This document shows positions 1-8,716 of a DNA stretch of 64,000 bases, piece after piece; positions within the stretch are counted from its first letter, which is position 1; each line of letters starts with the position of its first letter. A program made the position numbers and the translations under genes. The stretch is taken from assembly GCF_001956985.1 (NCBI RefSeq), contig NZ_CP019082.1, positions 4,216,001 through 4,280,000 on the forward strand. The letters are read 5' to 3'. A model generated the notes under the pieces. The model did not search any database, was not told the DNA's origin, and saw nothing but the letters and a program-made list of their open reading frames with translations. This stretch comes from Paludisphaera borealis (GTDB taxonomy: Bacteria; Planctomycetota; Planctomycetia; Isosphaerales; Isosphaeraceae).

Positions 1-7
1 AGGCCCC

Positions 8-43
8 CATTTTCATGAGGCCGGGTGTTCCGACCGCGTCATG
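8..43. repeat. dispersed repeat CATGAGGCCGGG, copy 1
   Basis: TTTCATGAGGCCGGG followed by TGTTCCGACCGCGTCATG, upstream of the first AIM24 gene. It differs from the copy at 8581 by only a few bases. Confidence 0.65.
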
Positions 44-181
44 GTGGTTCTCAATATCCGGCCGATCCAACCGAATGCATCGTCGTGGGTTTCGACGGAT
101 CGCACGCCCTGGCGTGTGGTATCTTGTCTACGAGTCAATCGCGATGGTGCGGGATCGCTTCGTCAACGCCTCGGGGCCGCC

Positions 182-844
182 ATGAAATTCGACGTCTCCG
201 GCAATCCCGACTACGGCCACGTGACCGTCGAGCTGAAGCCGGGCGAGACGATTCTGGCCGAGTCGGGGGCGATGAGCTGGATGAGCAGCCATCTTCAGAC
301 CCGCAGCCACCTGATGGGCGGGCTGATGCAGGCGGCTGTCCGGAAGGTCGTCGGGGGCGAGTCGCTGTTCGTGGCTGAATATACGGCGGACGGTTCCCCT
401 GGTTCGGTCGCGCTTTCGCCGACGGAGCCCGGCTCAGTGCTCCACCGTCGGCTCGACGGGGACGGCTTCATCCTCACGGCGGGTTCGTTCCTCGCCTGCA
501 CGCCGGGGATCGCGCTGCACACCCGCTTCGGCGGCCTCAAAGCCTTGTTTTCGGGCGAGGGGGCGTTCTTCCTCGAATGCAGCGGCCACGGCGACCTGTT
601 CTTCAACGCCTACGGCGGGGTGATCGAGCGCGACCTGGACGGCGTGCTCGTGGTGGACACCGGGCACCTCGTCGCCTGGGAGCCCGGCCTGACTTACACG
701 ATCGGCGGCATGGGGGGGCTGAAGCAGACGCTGCTCTCGGGCGAGGGCCTGGTCCTCCGCCTGGAGGGGCGCGGCAAGGTCTATCTCCAGACCCGGCACC
801 TGCCCAGCCTGGCCCGTTGGATCTTGCCGTTCCTCCCTTCCTGA
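182..844 (+). CDS. AIM24 family protein, paralog 1 of 3
   Basis: 220 residues from the ATG at 182. An in-frame extension back to 41 exists but lacks family character, so 182 is preferred. The whole protein is one AIM24 (TIGR00266-type) domain of short beta segments, with the signature ESGAMSWM near residues 27-34, a GGESLF segment near 60 and a late VVDTGHLVAWE segment. No signal peptide or membrane span is visible. Bacterial members have no established reaction; yeast Aim24 is a mitochondrial inner-membrane protein. A second paralog starts 27 bp downstream on the same strand, so the two are probably co-transcribed. Family call is firm, function unknown. Confidence 0.85.
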   Translation: MKFDVSGNPDYGHVTVELKPGETILAESGAMSWMSSHLQTRSHLMGGLMQAAVRKVVGGESLFVAEYTADGSPGSVALSPTEPGSVLHRRLDGDGFILTAGSFLACTPGIALHTRFGGLKALFSGEGAFFLECSGHGDLFFNAYGGVIERDLDGVLVVDTGHLVAWEPGLTYTIGGMGGLKQTLLSGEGLVLRLEGRGKVYLQTRHLPSLARWILPFLPS

Positions 845-871
845 TCACGCTCCCCCAACCTCGGAGGCCCG

Positions 872-1561
872 ATGCAGATCGAGATCCCCGATCGGGGCGG
901 CTTCGCCTCGGCCCTGGTCCATCTGAAACCCGGCGAGGAGTTCGTCTCGGAAGCGGGGGCGATGTACGTCGCGTCGGACAACATCGACATCGACGTGACG
1001 ACCCGCGCCAAGCATTCGGGGGGCGTGCTGGGGGGCCTGCGGCGGATGCTCGCGTCCGAGGGGTTCTTCCTCTCGACGTACCGTACGACCGACGGGCGGC
1101 CCGGTCACGTCGGCCTGGCCCCCGTCCACATGGGCGACGTGTCGCGGGTCGACATGGACGGCTCCGTCGCCTGGCTCTGCGCCGGCGGGAGCTACCTGGG
1201 CTCGGCCCGCACGATCGACGTCGACACCAAGTTCCAGGGGTTCAAGGGGTTCTTCTCCGGCGAGTCGCTTTCGTTCGTCCGGCTCAGCGGGACCGGGCCG
1301 TTCCTGGTCAGCGCCTTCGGCCAGATCGTCGAGCTCGAAGTGCGCGGCGGGCTCACGGTGGACACCGGGCACGTGGTCGCCTACGAGGAGACGCTCGAAT
1401 ACAGCCTGGGCAAGATCGGCGGCTCGTGGCTCCAGTCGTTCCTGGCCGGCGAGGGGATCGTCTTCCATTTCTCCGGCCACGGCAAACTCCTGGTCCAGTC
1501 GCACAACCCCGACGAGTTCGGCCGGCGGATCGGCTCGGCGCTCCCGCCGCGCGAGCGCTAG
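872..1561 (+). CDS. AIM24 family protein, paralog 2 of 3
   Basis: 229 residues. The ATG at 872 has a good ribosome binding site (GGAGG about 7 bases upstream). It is the same AIM24-type all-beta domain as its neighbours, with a diverged signature (SEAGAMYVAS near residues 26-35), a glycine-rich SGGVLGG stretch and the late VDTGHVVAYEE segment. It is soluble by appearance, with no signal peptide or hydrophobic span. It lies 27 bp after paralog 1. A repeat element with short terminal inverted repeats (1571-1710) separates it from paralog 3. The conserved spacing of motifs suggests tandem duplication, but the copies are well diverged. Function unknown. Confidence 0.85.
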   Translation: MQIEIPDRGGFASALVHLKPGEEFVSEAGAMYVASDNIDIDVTTRAKHSGGVLGGLRRMLASEGFFLSTYRTTDGRPGHVGLAPVHMGDVSRVDMDGSVAWLCAGGSYLGSARTIDVDTKFQGFKGFFSGESLSFVRLSGTGPFLVSAFGQIVELEVRGGLTVDTGHVVAYEETLEYSLGKIGGSWLQSFLAGEGIVFHFSGHGKLLVQSHNPDEFGRRIGSALPPRER

Positions 1562-1570
1562 TCTCCTGAT

Positions 1571-1710
1571 TTGGAAGTTCGTGAATTTGAATCGGGGTGG
1601 CACGGGTTCGAGTCGAACCCGTGGACGCGAGCCGCGGCCTTTCGAACACGGGTTCGGTTGAGCCGAACCCGTGGCACCCACCGGCCCTTGGTTATGTAAC
1701 GAACTTCCAA
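1571..1710. repeat. MITE-like element with 12-bp terminal inverted repeats
   Basis: The ends are a perfect 12-base inverted repeat (TTGGAAGTTCGT at 1571-1582 and its complement at 1699-1710). Inside is a second near-palindromic part (1596-1680) built on CACGGGTTCG and its complement, given twice. The inner part recurs at 55172-55214 and 57085-57150. No coding capacity. It sits between two AIM24 paralogs. Confidence 0.7.
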
Positions 1711-1754
1711 TTCACCACACCAGGCCGACGCCCGTTTCCCAACGAGGGCTTCCG

Positions 1755-2426
1755 ATGGACTTCGAGATCGCCTGCGAACCGACCTACAGCGTCGTCGAGA
1801 TCGACCTGGACGAGGGCGAGGCCGTCGTCGCCGAGTCGGGCGCGATGGCCTGGATGACGCCGAACCTCCGCGTGGAGACCTCGACCCGCGGCGGCCTGAT
1901 GGCGGGCCTGAAGCGATCGGTCCTGGGCGGCGAGAGCGTCTTCCAGAACACGTACACCGCCCAGGGCGGCCCGGGCCGCGTCGCGTTCGTCCCCGGCTCG
2001 TCCGGCGACATCGTGGCGCACGAGATGCGCGGCGATCTGCTCCTGGAACGGGGCGCCTACCTGGCGTCGTCGCCGACGGTGACGCTCGACTCGCGCTGGC
2101 AGGGTATGAAGGGGCTGTTCAGCGAGGGGCTGTTCACCTTGCACGTCGCGGGCTCGGGGATGCTCTTCTTCGGCGCGTACGGGGCCGTCTACGAGGTCGA
2201 CGTCGACGGCGAATACACCGTCGACAGCGGCTTCGCGGTGGCCTGGGAGCCGTCGCTCCAGTACCGCGTGACCCGCGCCCGCCGCGTCCGCTCGTTCCTC
2301 TTCTCCGACCAACTTCTCGTCCGCTTCTCGGGCCGAGGCCGCCTGTGGGTCCAATCCCGCAGTCCCCAGGCCTTCGCCAACTGGCTGCAACCGTTCCGCC
2401 CCGTCAAGCAGAAGGGCGACAACTGA
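1755..2426 (+). CDS. AIM24 family protein, paralog 3 of 3
   Basis: 223 residues from the ATG at 1755, with GAGGG just upstream. A longer open frame back to 1671 runs into repeat DNA and is not used. It carries the AIM24 signature AESGAMAWM near residues 28-36, then a GGESVF segment and the VDSGFAVAWE segment late in the protein. It is closer to paralog 1 than to paralog 2 in these motifs. No membrane span or signal peptide is visible. It is separated from paralog 2 by an inserted repeat element, so it may have its own promoter. Role unknown. Confidence 0.85.
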   Translation: MDFEIACEPTYSVVEIDLDEGEAVVAESGAMAWMTPNLRVETSTRGGLMAGLKRSVLGGESVFQNTYTAQGGPGRVAFVPGSSGDIVAHEMRGDLLLERGAYLASSPTVTLDSRWQGMKGLFSEGLFTLHVAGSGMLFFGAYGAVYEVDVDGEYTVDSGFAVAWEPSLQYRVTRARRVRSFLFSDQLLVRFSGRGRLWVQSRSPQAFANWLQPFRPVKQKGDN

Positions 2427-2553
2427 GACGCCCGCCCGTCGCGGCCTCGATGGTCGTCGATCAAGGGGTGGTTCGGCATGCGGATTGCGGATGATCCTCG
2501 GCGAGTGGCGCGGTTTTGTTCGACCGCGCCGAGGTGGATCTCAGGAGAGTCCG

Positions 2554-2751
2554 ATGAAGAATCGTCTGATCTGGAGTGTGGCCGTCCTGTTCGTGACCCT
2601 CGCCCCGCTGGCGGGTTGCCAGAGCGAAGGCCCCGCCGAGAACGCCGGCAAGCAGCTCGATAAGGCCGGCCGCGACCTGAAGGACGCGGTGAATCCCCCC
2701 GGTCCGGGCGAGAAGGCGGGGCGCGCGGTCGACGACGCGATTAACAAGTAA
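2554..2751 (+). CDS. small lipoprotein
   Basis: 65 residues from the ATG at 2554, preceded by AGGAGAG. The N-terminus is a lipoprotein signal: MKNR, a hydrophobic run, then lipobox LAGC with the acylated Cys at residue 22. The mature part is short, charged and repetitive (KQLDKAGRDLKDAVN), probably helical. It resembles small entericidin-like or stress-related envelope lipoproteins in layout only; no family is claimed. A strong hairpin follows directly and probably ends the transcript. Its role is likely in the envelope. Confidence 0.65.
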   Translation: MKNRLIWSVAVLFVTLAPLAGCQSEGPAENAGKQLDKAGRDLKDAVNPPGPGEKAGRAVDDAINK

Positions 2752-2768
2752 CTGCTAGGGCGCGCGAG

Positions 2769-2795
2769 GCCGAGGCGCGGGGATCGCGCCTCGGC
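2769..2795. terminator. hairpin between two convergent genes
   Basis: A perfect 10-bp stem (GCCGAGGCGC with its complement) and a 7-base loop lie between the convergent small lipoprotein (ends 2751) and the minus-strand lipoprotein (ends 2815). A T-rich stretch follows on the plus strand at about 2796-2820. It probably serves as a bidirectional terminator. Confidence 0.65.
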
Positions 2796-2814
2796 TTCCG
2801 CTCTTACTCTTATT

Positions 2815-3303
2815 TTATTTGCTCAACCGCTCGACGACGGTCTTGCGGTCGGCGTCCTTGATTTCGGGCGCCTTCTCGATGAGTTCGACGGCCTTCTTGA
2901 CCGCATCGGCCTTGCTGACGCCGTCGAGCTCGCCGAGTCGCTGTTCGAGGGTCGCGATCAGGCTATCGAGCGTTTGGGCCTGCGGGGCCATCTTGCTTTT
3001 GACCTCGGCCTCTTTTTGGGCCGACTTGCCCGACGGGGCGTCGGGGTCGGGCAGGCTGGCGCGGACCTTCTCGGCCTTCGCGGCGCTGGCCTTGGCCTTG
3101 GCGCTCGTCTGTTCCGGCAGGCCCTTGTAGCGCTGGATGAACTCCTGGACCAGAGTTTCGGGCGTGTGCATGGCGGCCTTGTCGAACACGGGGGTGTCGC
3201 CCCCGCACCCGGGGGCCGCCATCGACGAGACGATCGTGACGACCGCCGAGAGGGCGACGAAAATCCACTTGAGGCGTTGCGAGGCGAAAATCTGTCGGGT
3301 CAT
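2815..3303 (-). CDS. helical lipoprotein downstream of the DUF1559 gene
   Basis: 162 residues from the ATG at 3303. An upstream in-frame extension overlaps the DUF1559 gene and is rejected. The N-terminus has basic residues, a hydrophobic segment and then APGCGG, a plausible lipobox with the Cys near residue 31. The mature part is Ala/Lys/Glu-rich and predicted helical, ending in a small domain (KADAVKKAVELIEKAPEIKD) like those in planctomycete proteins of unknown role. It begins 50 bp after the DUF1559 gene on the same strand and is probably co-transcribed with it. Such DUF1559 and lipoprotein pairs are frequent in planctomycetes. Confidence 0.7.
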   Translation of the reverse strand: MTRQIFASQRLKWIFVALSAVVTIVSSMAAPGCGGDTPVFDKAAMHTPETLVQEFIQRYKGLPEQTSAKAKASAAKAEKVRASLPDPDAPSGKSAQKEAEVKSKMAPQAQTLDSLIATLEQRLGELDGVSKADAVKKAVELIEKAPEIKDADRKTVVERLSK

Positions 3304-3353
3304 GTGCTCGTCTCGAATCGAGGCAGAGGCGGAAAAGGAAGGTCGTCGGGTTC

Positions 3354-4499
3354 TCAATACGCGTCGGCCGAGATCACCTCGCCGCCGTTGCGGGTGCCGA
3401 GCGCCCACCACGTCGGCAGGTCGACCGAGTTCTTGACGAACCGGACCGAGCCGTCCATGAAGGCGACGTTGACGCCGCCGGGATGGTTGCTGCTGGGGTT
3501 GGCGCCGGAGTCGCCTTCGAAGCAGCGGAGCGTGTTCGAGTAGTAGACGTGGATCGTCGGGGCGTTGGGGGGGAACAGGTGAGCGTACAGGTGCCCTTCC
3601 CAGGCGTCGGTGAACGCCCAGCTCGCCCCCTTGTACATCGTCCAATCGGTCCAGTTGACCGCCGGGCCCTTGAGGCCGTCGCGAACCACCGCCCAGATGT
3701 CGACGTCGGGCTGCTCGATCAGCGCCGAGTCGGTGTAGTTGAACCGGCGTCGCGGGTCGCTCGAATTGCCCGAGCCGTCGTTCATCAGGAACTCGCTCGC
3801 AGCGGCCGTGTTGGAGAGCCCGTCGGTGATCGACGCGACCGAGACGTTCACGTTGGTGTTATTGGCCTTGCCCGCGTCGCCGCAGGGGCCGACCGTGTTG
3901 TACATCCGGGACGTCGAGATCACACCCAGGTGGCCGGGAAGGTTGCCGTTGTTGGGCGCCTGGCCGGGCATCAGGATGTTCCGCGGCCGCGCCGTGTTGC
4001 CGGCGTAGTTGTTGTTGCCCAGCTTGCCGGTCCCGGTGTTGACCACCCCGTCCTGCGGCAGGCAGGTGATCCCGTCGGACGGGCAGAGGAACGTCGCGAT
4101 CGACGACCGCTGGACGGTGGCGTTGACGCCGTTGACGATGTTGTTGTTGCCGTAGAAGCCGTCCGAGTAGGCGAAATTGAACGCGTCGTACATCGGCTTC
4201 TCTTCGATGAACGGCAGGATCTGGCAGTGCCACGCCCGGTTCCCGGCCGTGCCCAGCGTGCCGCCGTTCTCATCGGCCCGGCGGTACTCGTGCACCGGCG
4301 TCGTGTTGAACGTCGACATGTAGTTATGAATACCCAGGCCGATCTGCTTCAGGTTGTTCGTGCATTGCATACGGCGGGCCGCCTCACGCGCCGACTGCAC
4401 GGCCGGAAGCAAAAGCGCGATCAAGACGGCGATGATCGCAATCACCACCAGCAACTCGATCAAGGTGAAACCACGTCGCGGACCGGGGGCGCTCATCAA
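3354..4499 (-). CDS. DUF1559 domain-containing prepilin-like protein
   Basis: 381 residues. The N-terminus is a type IV prepilin / type II secretion pseudopilin leader: after PGPRRG comes [12 protein letters not shown], with cleavage expected after Gly10 and Glu at +5, followed by one hydrophobic helix and REAARR. Next is [12 protein letters not shown], the start of the DUF1559 (SBP_bac_10) domain, which runs to the end and holds the C-terminal FMDGSVRF motif of the family. DUF1559 proteins are a large planctomycete-specific paralog family of surface proteins with unknown partners. The start codon is either of two ATGs (4499 or 4496). A lipoprotein gene follows 50 bp downstream. Confidence 0.93.
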   Translation of the reverse strand: MMSAPGPRRGFTLIELLVVIAIIAVLIALLLPAVQSAREAARRMQCTNNLKQIGLGIHNYMSTFNTTPVHEYRRADENGGTLGTAGNRAWHCQILPFIEEKPMYDAFNFAYSDGFYGNNNIVNGVNATVQRSSIATFLCPSDGITCLPQDGVVNTGTGKLGNNNYAGNTARPRNILMPGQAPNNGNLPGHLGVISTSRMYNTVGPCGDAGKANNTNVNVSVASITDGLSNTAAASEFLMNDGSGNSSDPRRRFNYTDSALIEQPDVDIWAVVRDGLKGPAVNWTDWTMYKGASWAFTDAWEGHLYAHLFPPNAPTIHVYYSNTLRCFEGDSGANPSSNHPGGVNVAFMDGSVRFVKNSVDLPTWWALGTRNGGEVISADAY

Positions 4500-4969
4500 G
4501 GGGGCTCCTTCGTTGCATTCAAAGGACGTCGGCGAGGATTGTCCTTCGCCTTCCGGAATGGAAGATGTTCCGGTTCGGCGGATACGAATTAGGAATGATT
4601 ACGTCGTTGCGCGCAGGCCGCAAATGTGTTCGCTCGTGGTCCCTGATTTTCCATCAAGCCGACCAAGATCAATCGATGCCAGGCTCTCGAAATCAAGGCG
4701 AGGAACATCTCCATGCGGCCCGTCGAACACCCAGAGTATCCAGAAAGTTGTGTGGATTCGACCAAGATTCTGTAAAGAATCCCGCCGTGTAGAGGATTTG
4801 CACGGCATTCTTTTGCGGAATTAATTAAGATGTTTTAATTATTCGGCCGACGACGACCCGAATTCCTTTCAAACGAGCCGGCGGGAGGTTGATGGAGCGG
4901 CGTCGCCGATATCATCGCAGCCGATTGGATCTGTTGGAATGTTCAGTGTCGAGCGATTGGGAGAGACGG
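4500..4969. other. 470-bp intergenic region between divergent genes
   Basis: This separates the minus-strand DUF1559 gene from the plus-strand DinB-type gene, so it should hold both promoters. The stretch about 4800-4860 is clearly AT-rich (TTAATTAAGATG, TTTTAATTATTC). I found no long ORF, repeat or RNA gene. No promoter boxes can be assigned with confidence. Confidence 0.4.
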
Positions 4970-5470
4970 ATGAACGATGATATCACGTCGTTGCTGGATT
5001 TCAATCAGTGGGCAGACCGGAGGATGTTCGAGGCCTGCCGGGGGCTGACCGCCGAGCAGTACTCCGCCGAGCCGGTTCCGGGGTAGAGTTCGGTGCGGTC
5101 GACCGTCGCGCACCTGGTGATTGCGACGGAAGGTTGGCTGCGTGGATTGACGGGAGAGGGCGTCGTGAGGGTCCCGACCGAGGCCGAGCTTGCCACGGTC
5201 GACGACGCCGGGCGCTGGCTCGACCAGGCGCGGCGGACGGTCGAGACGCTGGTGCCGAAGTTTACCCCCGAGTGGCTGAACGCCCCGATGGCCCTGAGGC
5301 GCGGCCCGCAATCGGCCGTCCTGCCCCCCTGGGTGGTGATCCGCCACGTCGTCAACCACGCCACCTACCATCGCGGCCAGATCGCCTCGAAGCTCAAGCG
5401 TCTGGGGATCGAACCCCCCGCCACCGACCTCGTCTTCTGGGCCTTCGAACGCCTCGCTCCGAAGGCCTAG
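4970..5470 (+). pseudogene. DinB family protein interrupted by an in-frame TAG
   Basis: Read as one frame from the ATG at 4970 this gives 166 codons, the usual size of a DinB/YfiT-like four-helix protein. The N-terminus (LLDFNQWADRRMF) and the rest (RSTVAHLVIATEGWL, then NHATYHRGQI) are both typical, and the three metal-binding histidines of the fold are present (AHLV, NHATYH). A TAG at 5084-5086 splits the frame after EPVPG with no frameshift. A restart at the GTG at 5093 would give a protein lacking the first helix. It is best called a nonsense-mutated gene; a sequencing error is possible. Confidence 0.75.
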
Positions 5471-5483
5471 TCGACTGTTCAGG

Positions 5484-5810
5484 TCAGCGGCCGGTCGCGC
5501 TCGCGCCGACGACCATCGCGTCGTCGATCCCGGCCGGGGCGGCGAGGATCATGCGGTCGTCGATTCCGGTCGGCGCGGTGACGATCATCGCGGCGTCGAT
5601 CGAGGGCGTGAGCATGAGCGGGGGGACGGCGATCGGGACCGGGACGCCGGTGCCGAGCGCAAAGCCGCCGCTGGGGCCGCGTTCGCTTTCGGCCCGGGCC
5701 AGCATCAGGACCGCCAGCACGAGGCAGGCGACGGCCGTGAGCGCCGGGAACCGCCGTGGCGATCGGGGTTTGGGGGGCCAGTCGGGATCGAGAGCGGGCG
5801 AGGGTTTCAT
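5484..5810 (-). CDS. small single-span membrane protein with a C-terminal repeat
   Basis: 108 residues from the ATG at 5810, which has a clear GGAGG upstream; an in-frame ATG at 5825 is less well placed. One hydrophobic segment (ALTAVACLVLAVLMLA, about residues 24-39) is preceded by a Pro/Arg-rich cytosolic part. The outer part ends in three imperfect copies of a 12-14 residue unit (IDAAMIVTAPTG, IDDRMILAAPAG, IDDAMVVGASAT). No family was recognised. It is convergent with the DinB-type gene, 13 bp apart. Confidence 0.55.
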   Translation of the reverse strand: MKPSPALDPDWPPKPRSPRRFPALTAVACLVLAVLMLARAESERGPSGGFALGTGVPVPIAVPPLMLTPSIDAAMIVTAPTGIDDRMILAAPAGIDDAMVVGASATGR

Positions 5811-6076
5811 CGTAAGGTCCTCCACGAAGTGGATCGATGCACCTCCAGCTTCAACGTATCAGGCGACGGATTCTTAGACATAGCTCAAAAGGCCGGTTTT
5901 CCCCAGGTCGTTTTGGGACGAGCGGCGCCAATCTGAAAAAAACGTAACCCGAAAGGAGGTTCCCCACTCTAGATCGATGGATTCGCTCGCGCCGTCCCGT
6001 TGCGGGGCCTTCCGTCCGTCCATCGAGGAAAACCGGATCTTCTCGATACTCATCACGCGCAGGGAGATAGCAACTC

Positions 6077-7177
6077 ATGTCCAAGCTCCATCGTCGTCTC
6101 GTTTTGACTGCGTGCTTGGCGTCGTTTCTGGCGGCGCCGCTCTCGGCGCGGGCCGGCTTCTACCAGCAGACCAACCTCGTCTCCGACGTCCAGGGGCTGG
6201 CCAAGTTCACCGACCCCAACCTGAAGAACCCCTGGGGCATCTCCTCGAGCGCGACGAGCCCGTTCTGGGTTTCGAACCAGGGCTCGGGCAACTCGACGTT
6301 GTTCAACACCGCCGGCAAGCCGCAGGCGCTGGTCGTCACCATTCCGGGCGGCGGCGGGCCGACGGGGCAGGTCTTCAACACCTCGACCGACTTCGCGCTG
6401 GCGACCGGCGGTAAGGCCTTGTTCATGTTCGCCAATCTCAACGGCACGATCTCGGGGTGGAACGGGGCCCAGGGGACGACCGCCGTGGTCGAGGCGACGA
6501 CCGCCGGCGCTTCCTTCACGGGGCTGGCGATCGGCAACAACGGCGCGGGGAACTTCCTGTACGCGGCCGACTCCGCCAACAACAAGATCGACGTCTTCAA
6601 CGGCACGTTCGGCGCCACCACCCTGGCCGGCTCGTTCGTCGACCCGAATCTCGCCGCCGGCTTCTCGGTCTACAACATCCAGTCGCTTGGGGGCGTGCTC
6701 TACGTCACGTATGAGCACGGGGCCTTTGGCGGCGGGGTGGTCGACGCCTACGACCTCAACGGCAACTTCCTCCATCGCGTGGCGGCGAACGACTCCTCCG
6801 GCCCGCTCCAGTCGCCGTGGGGTCTGGCCCTGGCCCCTTCGTCGTTCGGCCCGTTCGGCGGCGCGCTTCTGGTCGGCAACGAGGACGACGGCCACATCAG
6901 TGCGTTCGACCCGACGACCGGCGCCTTCCTGGGGCAGCTCCTGGGCAAGGACGGCGACCCGATCGCCAACACGGGCCTCTGGGGCCTGAAGTTCGGCAAC
7001 GACGGCAACGGCGGACACTCGAACACTCTCTATTTCAACGCCGGGATCAACGGTGAAGTCGATGGCCTGTTCGGCTCGATCACCTTCGTTCCCGAGCCGT
7101 CGTCGATCGTGATGGGGGGCCTCGCCTTCTCGCTCGTCGCCGGGACCGGCTGGGTCCGCCGGCGCCGGGCCGCCTAG
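6077..7177 (+). CDS. TIGR03118 family secreted protein with PEP-CTERM anchor
   Basis: 366 residues. A signal peptide ends near residue 26 (LSARA|GFYQ). The body is a beta-propeller-like domain matching the TIGR03118 type, with TNLVSD near the start, NPWGIS, WVSNQ, a glycine-rich middle and GKDGDPIANTGLWGLKFGN late. The C-terminus is a PEP-CTERM sorting signal: VPEPSS, a hydrophobic helix and RRRR near the end. It should be exported, then cleaved and sorted by an exosortase encoded elsewhere; none is in this window. The short repeat-bearing space downstream separates it from a convergent PEP-CTERM gene. Confidence 0.88.
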   Translation: MSKLHRRLVLTACLASFLAAPLSARAGFYQQTNLVSDVQGLAKFTDPNLKNPWGISSSATSPFWVSNQGSGNSTLFNTAGKPQALVVTIPGGGGPTGQVFNTSTDFALATGGKALFMFANLNGTISGWNGAQGTTAVVEATTAGASFTGLAIGNNGAGNFLYAADSANNKIDVFNGTFGATTLAGSFVDPNLAAGFSVYNIQSLGGVLYVTYEHGAFGGGVVDAYDLNGNFLHRVAANDSSGPLQSPWGLALAPSSFGPFGGALLVGNEDDGHISAFDPTTGAFLGQLLGKDGDPIANTGLWGLKFGNDGNGGHSNTLYFNAGINGEVDGLFGSITFVPEPSSIVMGGLAFSLVAGTGWVRRRRAA

Positions 7178-7276
7178 CTCCGTCGTCCCTGGCACGAAGT
7201 CATGCGACGCATTCAGAACGTCTGGTCGTCCATGAACAACATCCACGCGAAGTGTGGAGTCGAAGAAATTCAGGAT

Positions 7277-7379
7277 TTCACCACGGAGGATACGGAGCGG
7301 AAAGGGAGAGGATTCGGGAAGAGATCCATTGATGAATCGTTTCCACCCCATCCGGATTCTCCGAGTCCTCCGTGGTGAA
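7277..7379. repeat. palindromic intergenic element (CACCACGGAGGA family), copy 1
   Basis: The ends are a 14-base inverted repeat, TTCACCACGGAGGA at 7277 and its complement ending at 7379. The interior contains AGATCCATTGATGAATCG. Two related copies lie at 12370-12450 and 12658-12753. It sits between two convergent PEP-CTERM genes. Non-coding. Confidence 0.75.
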
Positions 7380-7439
7380 TCTCCTCGAACCAACTTGAGA
7401 GTCTGTCCTACAAGCGCGTATTACGGGAGGGCGAGGCTC

Positions 7440-8171
7440 TCAGCCGCGGCGACGGAGTTTGACGGCGCCGAGGCCGACCAGGCCGAGGGCCATGAGCGAC
7501 AGGGCCGTCGGCTCCGGCACGCTGGCGACGACCGACACGCCGTCGAGCAGGACGAACGGGGGGACGCCGTCCGGGGTGCCGACCGCCAGGAACGAGAGCA
7601 ATTCGCTGGTATTCTGCGCCGTGAAGGTGAACGTCTCGTGCATCCAGCCGCTGAAGCCGTGGTCGGGGTTGTGCCAGACGCTGGTCGACTGGGTCTCGCT
7701 GCCGAAGCTGACCTGCCACTGCTCGGTCGTGGCTCCGTCGAAGCCCTGCTGCTGGGCGCCCGCCCAATAGAAGCTGACGTCGTAGGAGGCGCCGACGGTC
7801 AGGCCGTTGATGGTCTGCTCGATCGGAGCCACATGGCCTTCGAAGGCGCCGTCGGCGGCCACGAAGTTGCCGCCGTCCGGGCTGGCGGTGGGCAGGCCGT
7901 TGGCCGAGCCGTTGTTCGGGCCCCAAAGCTGGAGGTTGCCGTACTGGCCGGTCACGCCGGTCGTGTCCGCGGTCCCCTCAGGGAAGATGAAGTTGTAGCC
8001 GGTCGTCGTCCAACCCGTGGCGTTCGTGTTGAAGCCCATCTGGCCGCCGCCGTGGGTCGTCGACTCGAAGCTGCCGTTGACCACCAGCTCCGCCGCTCGG
8101 ACGGCTCCGGACGCTCCCAGAGCCACGGCGACGGCGGGGATGCCGACGAAAGCCCATTTCTTCAGAAACAT
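7440..8171 (-). CDS. PEP-CTERM secreted protein, DUF642/choice-of-anchor type
   Basis: 243 residues from the ATG at 8171; the signal peptide ends near residue 27 (AVRAAE). The mature start LVVNGSFES followed by a galactose-binding-like beta-sandwich is typical of DUF642 and choice-of-anchor C type extracellular proteins. VPEPTALSLMALGLVG with the closing KLRRRG is the PEP-CTERM anchor. It is probably a surface or extracellular carbohydrate-binding protein. An in-frame extension upstream of 8171 has no signal sequence logic and is rejected. It is convergent with the TIGR03118 protein. Confidence 0.85.
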   Translation of the reverse strand: MFLKKWAFVGIPAVAVALGASGAVRAAELVVNGSFESTTHGGGQMGFNTNATGWTTTGYNFIFPEGTADTTGVTGQYGNLQLWGPNNGSANGLPTASPDGGNFVAADGAFEGHVAPIEQTINGLTVGASYDVSFYWAGAQQQGFDGATTEQWQVSFGSETQSTSVWHNPDHGFSGWMHETFTFTAQNTSELLSFLAVGTPDGVPPFVLLDGVSVVASVPEPTALSLMALGLVGLGAVKLRRRG

Positions 8172-8716
8172 GTGCGGTCCTTGTAAGAGTCGAGGATGTC
8201 GATTCCAGGTCATGATCGAAGTCGTGAGGACGCATGCGGCCCGAAAAGCGGGACCGGCGCAAGAAGCGAACGGGTGATCGTCAATCTCGGGGCGTTCTCC
8301 GGTGCGTCGCGCACCCATCGCTGTTCATCGCGATGCGGATCGAGGACGGAGCGGCGTTCACCGCGGCTCGCCAGGTCAAGGTAGGAGCGATTGACGATGC
8401 TTTCAAGTGTTTCCGGCCGATCCAGCGCCCGACCTCGCGAATTGATCGAGAACGGTAAACAAAACACCCCGGCGCGTTGCGTGAACACAACGGCTGGTGT
8501 TTCAGATCTTCATCAATCGGGTGTGACGTCCGCGAGGAGGCGGCCCACCGTACGAGCCCGGCCGACCGCGAGTCACTCGCGTTTTCATGAGGCCGGGCGT
8601 CCCGACGGCGTCATGATGGCGCGTATCCGCTTCTGGTAGAATCGATGGTCGGGCCGTCTTCTTCTTCATCATCGGCCCTATGAGCGTCATTCTGCTTCCA
8701 TCGTGAGGATCATGCC
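8172..8716. other. 545-bp intergenic region with a dispersed repeat
   Basis: It lies between a minus-strand PEP-CTERM gene and a plus-strand VOC gene, so promoters for both are expected. The only structure seen is a copy of the CATGAGGCCGGG repeat at 8581-8619. Short ORFs here have no family character or ribosome binding sites. Confidence 0.4.
8581..8619. repeat. dispersed repeat CATGAGGCCGGG, copy 2
   Basis: Core TTTTCATGAGGCCGGG, then GTCCCGACGGCGTCATG. The same sequence with few changes occurs at 8-43 and, inverted, at 15248-15283. Each copy starts and ends in a CATG-containing half, so it is an imperfect palindrome. Non-coding. Confidence 0.7.

Noticed and set aside
5084-5086. TAG as a recoded codon (pyrrolysine or other) in the DinB-type gene
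   Set aside because: No recoding signal or machinery is visible, and other genes in the window end normally at TAG, for example the ECF sigma gene.
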